A DNA stretch of 64,000 nucleotides from Alphaproteobacteria bacterium LSUCC0719 (lineage in GTDB: Bacteria > Pseudomonadota > Alphaproteobacteria > Puniceispirillales > Puniceispirillaceae), in the NCBI GenBank assembly GCA_040839025.1, contig JBFPJN010000006.1, positions 62,001 to 126,000 of the forward strand. The letters run 5' to 3'. Below are positions 61,387 through 64,000 of the stretch, piece after piece. The position numbers and the translations under genes were made by a program. The notes under the pieces are model-generated. The model was given only the letters and a program-made list of their open reading frames with translations. It was not told the origin of the DNA and searched no databases. The first letter of the stretch is position 1. Each line of letters starts with the position of its first letter.

Positions 61387-62136
61387 TCAATGCCGGTAAT
61401 CCGGCTCTTCTTCATCAAGGATTGTCCGGATTGCCTGCATGTGTTTCTGCGGACCACCTTCATAGGTCTCCCACTGCTGCGCCGTTTTTTCAGCAACATC
61501 ATCGCCGAGAACCGCCAATTCGAGGCCGGATGCCAGCGCCGTCAGATAGGTGCGACACCCGCGCTCGTAATGAAAGGCAAGGTCAAAGGCCACGGCTGGC
61601 GACTGCCCAACCGTCATGAAACCGTGATTGCCCATCATCATCATCATCTTGTTGCCAAGCAGCGTCGACAGACGTTCCGCCTCGTCGCCGAGACCCATAC
61701 CGTCAAACCCGCTGTCAATGGCAACCCGGTTGTGGAACCGCGCTGTCGTCTGATCGACTGCTGGCAGAACCGGCGATTTCACGGCGCTGAGCGCGGTCGC
61801 GTAATGCGAATGAAGATGCACGATACAGCGTGCCTGCGGGTTGTTGCGATGCATCGCCCCATGAATGGCCCAGGCGGTGGCATCAATATGCGGGCGCACC
61901 GAATCATCAAGCCTGCCGGCATCGACAAGCAGCATGTCGCTTGCCTTGATTTTGGAAAAATGAATGCCATAGGGGTTCATCAGGAACATCTGCCCATCAT
62001 CCGAGACAGCGTACGAGAAATGGTTCGAAATCCCCTCATGCATGTTCTCGCGCGCTGTCCAGCGGAAAATCGCCGCCAGATCGCATCGCGCCTCATGGAT
62101 ATCGGCGTCATTCATGCCAGCAGATGTCATCGCCAT
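61387..62136 (-). CDS. class II aldolase/adducin-family protein
   Basis: About 249 aa from ATG 62136, which has GGAG 6 bp upstream; ATG 62148 is an alternative. The zinc ligands are visible in VHLHSHYATALSA near residue 105 (HxH) and MMGNHGFMTVGQ near residue 165. These enzymes cleave or epimerise hydroxy-carbonyl compounds, or decarboxylate 3-oxo acids (OtnC type). It is co-directional and tightly linked to the Ldh2-family reductase, a pairing seen in small-acid catabolism. The genes around it concern quaternary amines, so the substrate might be a nitrogenous hydroxyacid; unproven. Confidence 0.85.
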   Translation of the reverse strand: MAMTSAGMNDADIHEARCDLAAIFRWTARENMHEGISNHFSYAVSDDGQMFLMNPYGIHFSKIKASDMLLVDAGRLDDSVRPHIDATAWAIHGAMHRNNPQARCIVHLHSHYATALSAVKSPVLPAVDQTTARFHNRVAIDSGFDGMGLGDEAERLSTLLGNKMMMMMGNHGFMTVGQSPAVAFDLAFHYERGCRTYLTALASGLELAVLGDDVAEKTAQQWETYEGGPQKHMQAIRTILDEEEPDYRH

Positions 62137-62291
62137 GCTTTGCTCCATGCCGGATTGTTGTCTCTAAAACCTGCCGCAGGCCACCCCGCTTCGCAACGCA
62201 AAACTGACCACCTGTCCATGACAGGCGTTTTAGCGGTTGCACCCGGACCGGTGGCGCGGTGAAATGGCGGCACGAGGAACAGGAGCGCAAG

Positions 62292-63722
62292 ATGCAGATC
62301 TGCAGATCGCTTGTCGGCGGCAAGCCCGTCGCCGGCACATCACCCACAATCGACAAGATATATCCTGCCACAGGTGAAGTGATCGCCAGGATCGAGCCGG
62401 CAGATGAAACAATTCTGGACAGCGCGGTTACCATCGCTGCCGCCGCACAGACCGAATGGGCCGCCCGCAGCGGCCATGAACGTGGCCGCATTCTGGGACG
62501 GGCCGCACAGCTTCTTCGCGAGAACAATGACAGACTGGCACAGCTTGAAGTGATGGATGTCGGCAAATGTCTTGCCGAGGCGGTGTCAGCCGATGTGCCA
62601 AGTGGCGCCGATGCGATGGAGTTTTTCGGCGCGCTGGCCCAGACAGGTACCGGCGACATGCGCCGCTATCCCGACGCCATCGCCTATTGCGAGCGCGTGC
62701 CGCTTGGTGTGTGCGCCGGTATTGGTGCCTGGAACTATCCCGTGCAGATTGCCTGCTGGAAGGCGGCGCCGGCGCTCGCCGCCGGCAATGCCTTCATCCT
62801 GAAACCATCCGAAATGACACCGCTGAGCGCACATATGGTGGCAGACCTGCTGGCAGAAGCCGGGCTTCCGGACGGGCTGTTCCAGATCGTGCATGGTGAT
62901 CATACTGTCGGACGCGCCATCTGCGCCCATCCCGGGATTGCCAAGATATCCCTGACGGGCGGTGTCGATACCGGCAGGCTGATCATGGGCCAGTCAGCCG
63001 AGACCCTGAAGAAGGTGACACTGGAACTTGGTGGCAAATCGCCCCTGATTGTCTTTGCCGACGCTGATTTTGATCTTGCCGTGCAGACAGCGCTTGATGC
63101 GAATTTCTACACCGCCGGCGAGGTCTGCTCAAACGCCACAAGGGTCTTTGTCGAGGCCAGCATTGCCGCCGATTTCGAGGCCGCGCTGGTCGAACGCGCG
63201 CGCGCCATGCGGGTTGGCGATCCAATGGCCGATGATGTGCAAATGGGTGCCCTGATTTCCGAACCGCATCTTCACAAGGTTCTCGACTATGTCAGCGGTG
63301 CCACCGCGGAAGGCGCCGTGCTGGCCACCGGTGGCAACCGCATCTACCCGCAGGGATTCGAAAACGGGTATTTTATGGAACCGACCATTCTCAGCGGCTG
63401 CCGGGATGACATGCGGCATGTCAGGGAAGAAATCTTCGGGCCGGTGATGTCGGTTCTGACCTTTCAGGATGAGGACGAGGCGGTTGCCCGCGCCAACGCC
63501 ACCAGCTTTGGCCTTGGTGCCGGGTTGATCACGTGCGACCTGGCGCGGGCCCACCGCGTTGCCGACAGACTGGAAAGCGGCAATGTCTGGGTCAACACCT
63601 ACAACATCCTGCCACCCGGTCTGCCATTTGGCGGGGTGAAGCAATCCGGCTTTGGCCGCGAGAACAGCACCTATTCGCTGGAAGCCTACAGCGAGATCAA
63701 GGCCACCTATATTCAGCTTTAG
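62292..63722 (+). CDS. betaine-aldehyde-type dehydrogenase (BetB-like)
   Basis: 476 aa from ATG 62292, which has AGGAG 8 bp upstream; a GTG 33 bp earlier is unlikely. ALDH with GVCAGIGAWNYPVQIACWKAAP near residue 145, KPSEMTPLSAHMVAD near residue 173, catalytic Glu in TLELGGKSPL near residue 245 and catalytic Cys in TAGEVCSNATRVFV near residue 278; GVKQSGFGRENS near the end is BetB-like. It would oxidise betaine aldehyde to glycine betaine or, given the neighbours, 4-trimethylaminobutyraldehyde to gamma-butyrobetaine. No betA or choline transporter is adjacent. Confidence 0.87.
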   Translation: MQICRSLVGGKPVAGTSPTIDKIYPATGEVIARIEPADETILDSAVTIAAAAQTEWAARSGHERGRILGRAAQLLRENNDRLAQLEVMDVGKCLAEAVSADVPSGADAMEFFGALAQTGTGDMRRYPDAIAYCERVPLGVCAGIGAWNYPVQIACWKAAPALAAGNAFILKPSEMTPLSAHMVADLLAEAGLPDGLFQIVHGDHTVGRAICAHPGIAKISLTGGVDTGRLIMGQSAETLKKVTLELGGKSPLIVFADADFDLAVQTALDANFYTAGEVCSNATRVFVEASIAADFEAALVERARAMRVGDPMADDVQMGALISEPHLHKVLDYVSGATAEGAVLATGGNRIYPQGFENGYFMEPTILSGCRDDMRHVREEIFGPVMSVLTFQDEDEAVARANATSFGLGAGLITCDLARAHRVADRLESGNVWVNTYNILPPGLPFGGVKQSGFGRENSTYSLEAYSEIKATYIQL

Positions 63723-63733
63723 ACGGACACCGC

Positions 63734-64000
63734 GTGACACCTTCATCTGCAACAATCCGGCCATCTGCAACAATCCGGCGCACCGATTTGCGGCTTTTCC
63801 AGACCATGGCCGGGGCACGGCATGGCGGCGCAGAATTGTTTTTTGAACGGCTTGCCATCGCCTTTCATGGCAGCGGCATGACGCAGAGCCTGATGATCAA
63901 GGATGATCGCGATCGCATGGCACGGCTTCGGGCGGCGGGGCTTGATGTGACAGGTTGCATGTTCTCGCCACTGCTTGGATGGTTTCACCGCCACAGGATC
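63734..64000 (+). CDS. glycosyltransferase, N-terminal part (runs off the window)
   Basis: The last 89 codons of the window are open and end only at the window edge. After a short N-terminus encoded partly by a perfect 18-bp tandem duplication, the translation reads LRLFQTMAGARHGGAELFFERLAIAFHGSG, a pattern I associate with GT-B glycosyltransferases (GT4-type, N-terminal Rossmann start with GGAE). The start is taken as GTG 63734, 11 bp after the BetB stop; a TTG near 63787 would omit the repeat. Catalytic C-terminal half not visible. Confidence 0.62.
   Translation, partial: MTPSSATIRPSATIRRTDLRLFQTMAGARHGGAELFFERLAIAFHGSGMTQSLMIKDDRDRMARLRAAGLDVTGCMFSPLLGWFHRHRI
63744..63779. repeat. 18-bp tandem duplication at the glycosyltransferase N-terminus
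   Basis: CATCTGCAACAATCCGGC occurs twice in tandem, identical. If the GTG start is right it encodes a repeated SATIRP-like hexapeptide; if translation starts later it lies in the leader. Confidence 0.85.

Noticed and set aside
1-64000. Mobile element, prophage, CRISPR, toxin-antitoxin or defence island
   Set aside because: No transposase, integrase, phage structural gene, regularly spaced repeats of CRISPR size or restriction/defence domain was found among the translations; gene content is metabolic throughout.

Overview
The window is a dense, GC-rich stretch of bacterial chromosome with no rRNA, tRNA, IS element, CRISPR or phage gene that I can see. Gene content (ring-epoxidising phenylacetate pathway with fused PaaZ, PuuD/PuuE-type urate catabolism, fused carnitine dehydrogenase-thioesterase, sulfoacetaldehyde acetyltransferase, TRAP, Liv-type ABC and EamA transporters) fits a free-living, probably marine, heterotrophic alphaproteobacterium. 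An order-level placement (SAR116/Rhodospirillales-like) is only a guess. Nearly everything is catabolic and organised in tight operons with 1-4 bp overlaps.

Layout. 1-7557 (minus): livK-livH-livM-livG-livF, an MFS permease, a PfkB kinase and a truncated psuG, apparently one operon joining branched-chain-type ABC uptake to pseudouridine breakdown; LivF carries a histone-H1-like Lys/Ala tail. 7700-11606: a DMT exporter and a TauD-family dioxygenase, divergent from xsc (organosulfonate/C2 metabolism). 11742-13264: two periplasmic Sel1-type proteins. 13331-16650: quinone oxidoreductase, kynureninase and EamA transporter.

16660-29874 is the phenylacetate region: paaZABCDE on minus, divergent from a plus-strand operon that begins with paaG and continues through a P450, a lone Lrp-type ligand domain, a NicX-like dioxygenase, an alpha/beta hydrolase, an atypical acyl-CoA dehydrogenase and an AMP-forming CoA ligase. 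paaI, paaK and a TetR regulator lie 14 kb away (36475-38903). The same inverted-repeat operator appears in front of paaI and between paaZ and paaG, so the two loci look co-regulated. The second half of the plus operon is not standard paa and is the best candidate for an undescribed pathway.

29885-34793: TRAP transporter subunits, a PhzS-like flavin hydroxylase and a cupin, divergent from the TRAP binding protein: probably uptake and hydroxylation of an aromatic acid. 38929-49946: purine catabolism (8-oxoguanine deaminase, xanthine dehydrogenase XdhABC, urate hydroxylase PuuD, HIU hydrolase, OHCU decarboxylase, allantoinase PuuE, ureidoglycolate lyase AllA); allantoicase is not in the window. 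50058-53610: D-2-hydroxyacid dehydrogenase, VOC protein and methylmalonate-semialdehyde dehydrogenase. 53919-60357: a gamma-butyrobetaine/carnitine to glycine betaine operon (BKACE, carnitine dehydrogenase-thioesterase, CaiA-like, NDP-forming CoA ligase, CaiD). 60379-63722: Ldh2-family reductase, class II aldolase and a BetB-like aldehyde dehydrogenase, which may feed or drain that pathway. A truncated glycosyltransferase closes the window.

Start codons were chosen by hand from Shine-Dalgarno spacing, overlap with the upstream stop and family start positions. Coordinates of short non-coding features were counted by hand and may be off by a base or two. All functions come from recognition of motifs and families, not from searches.
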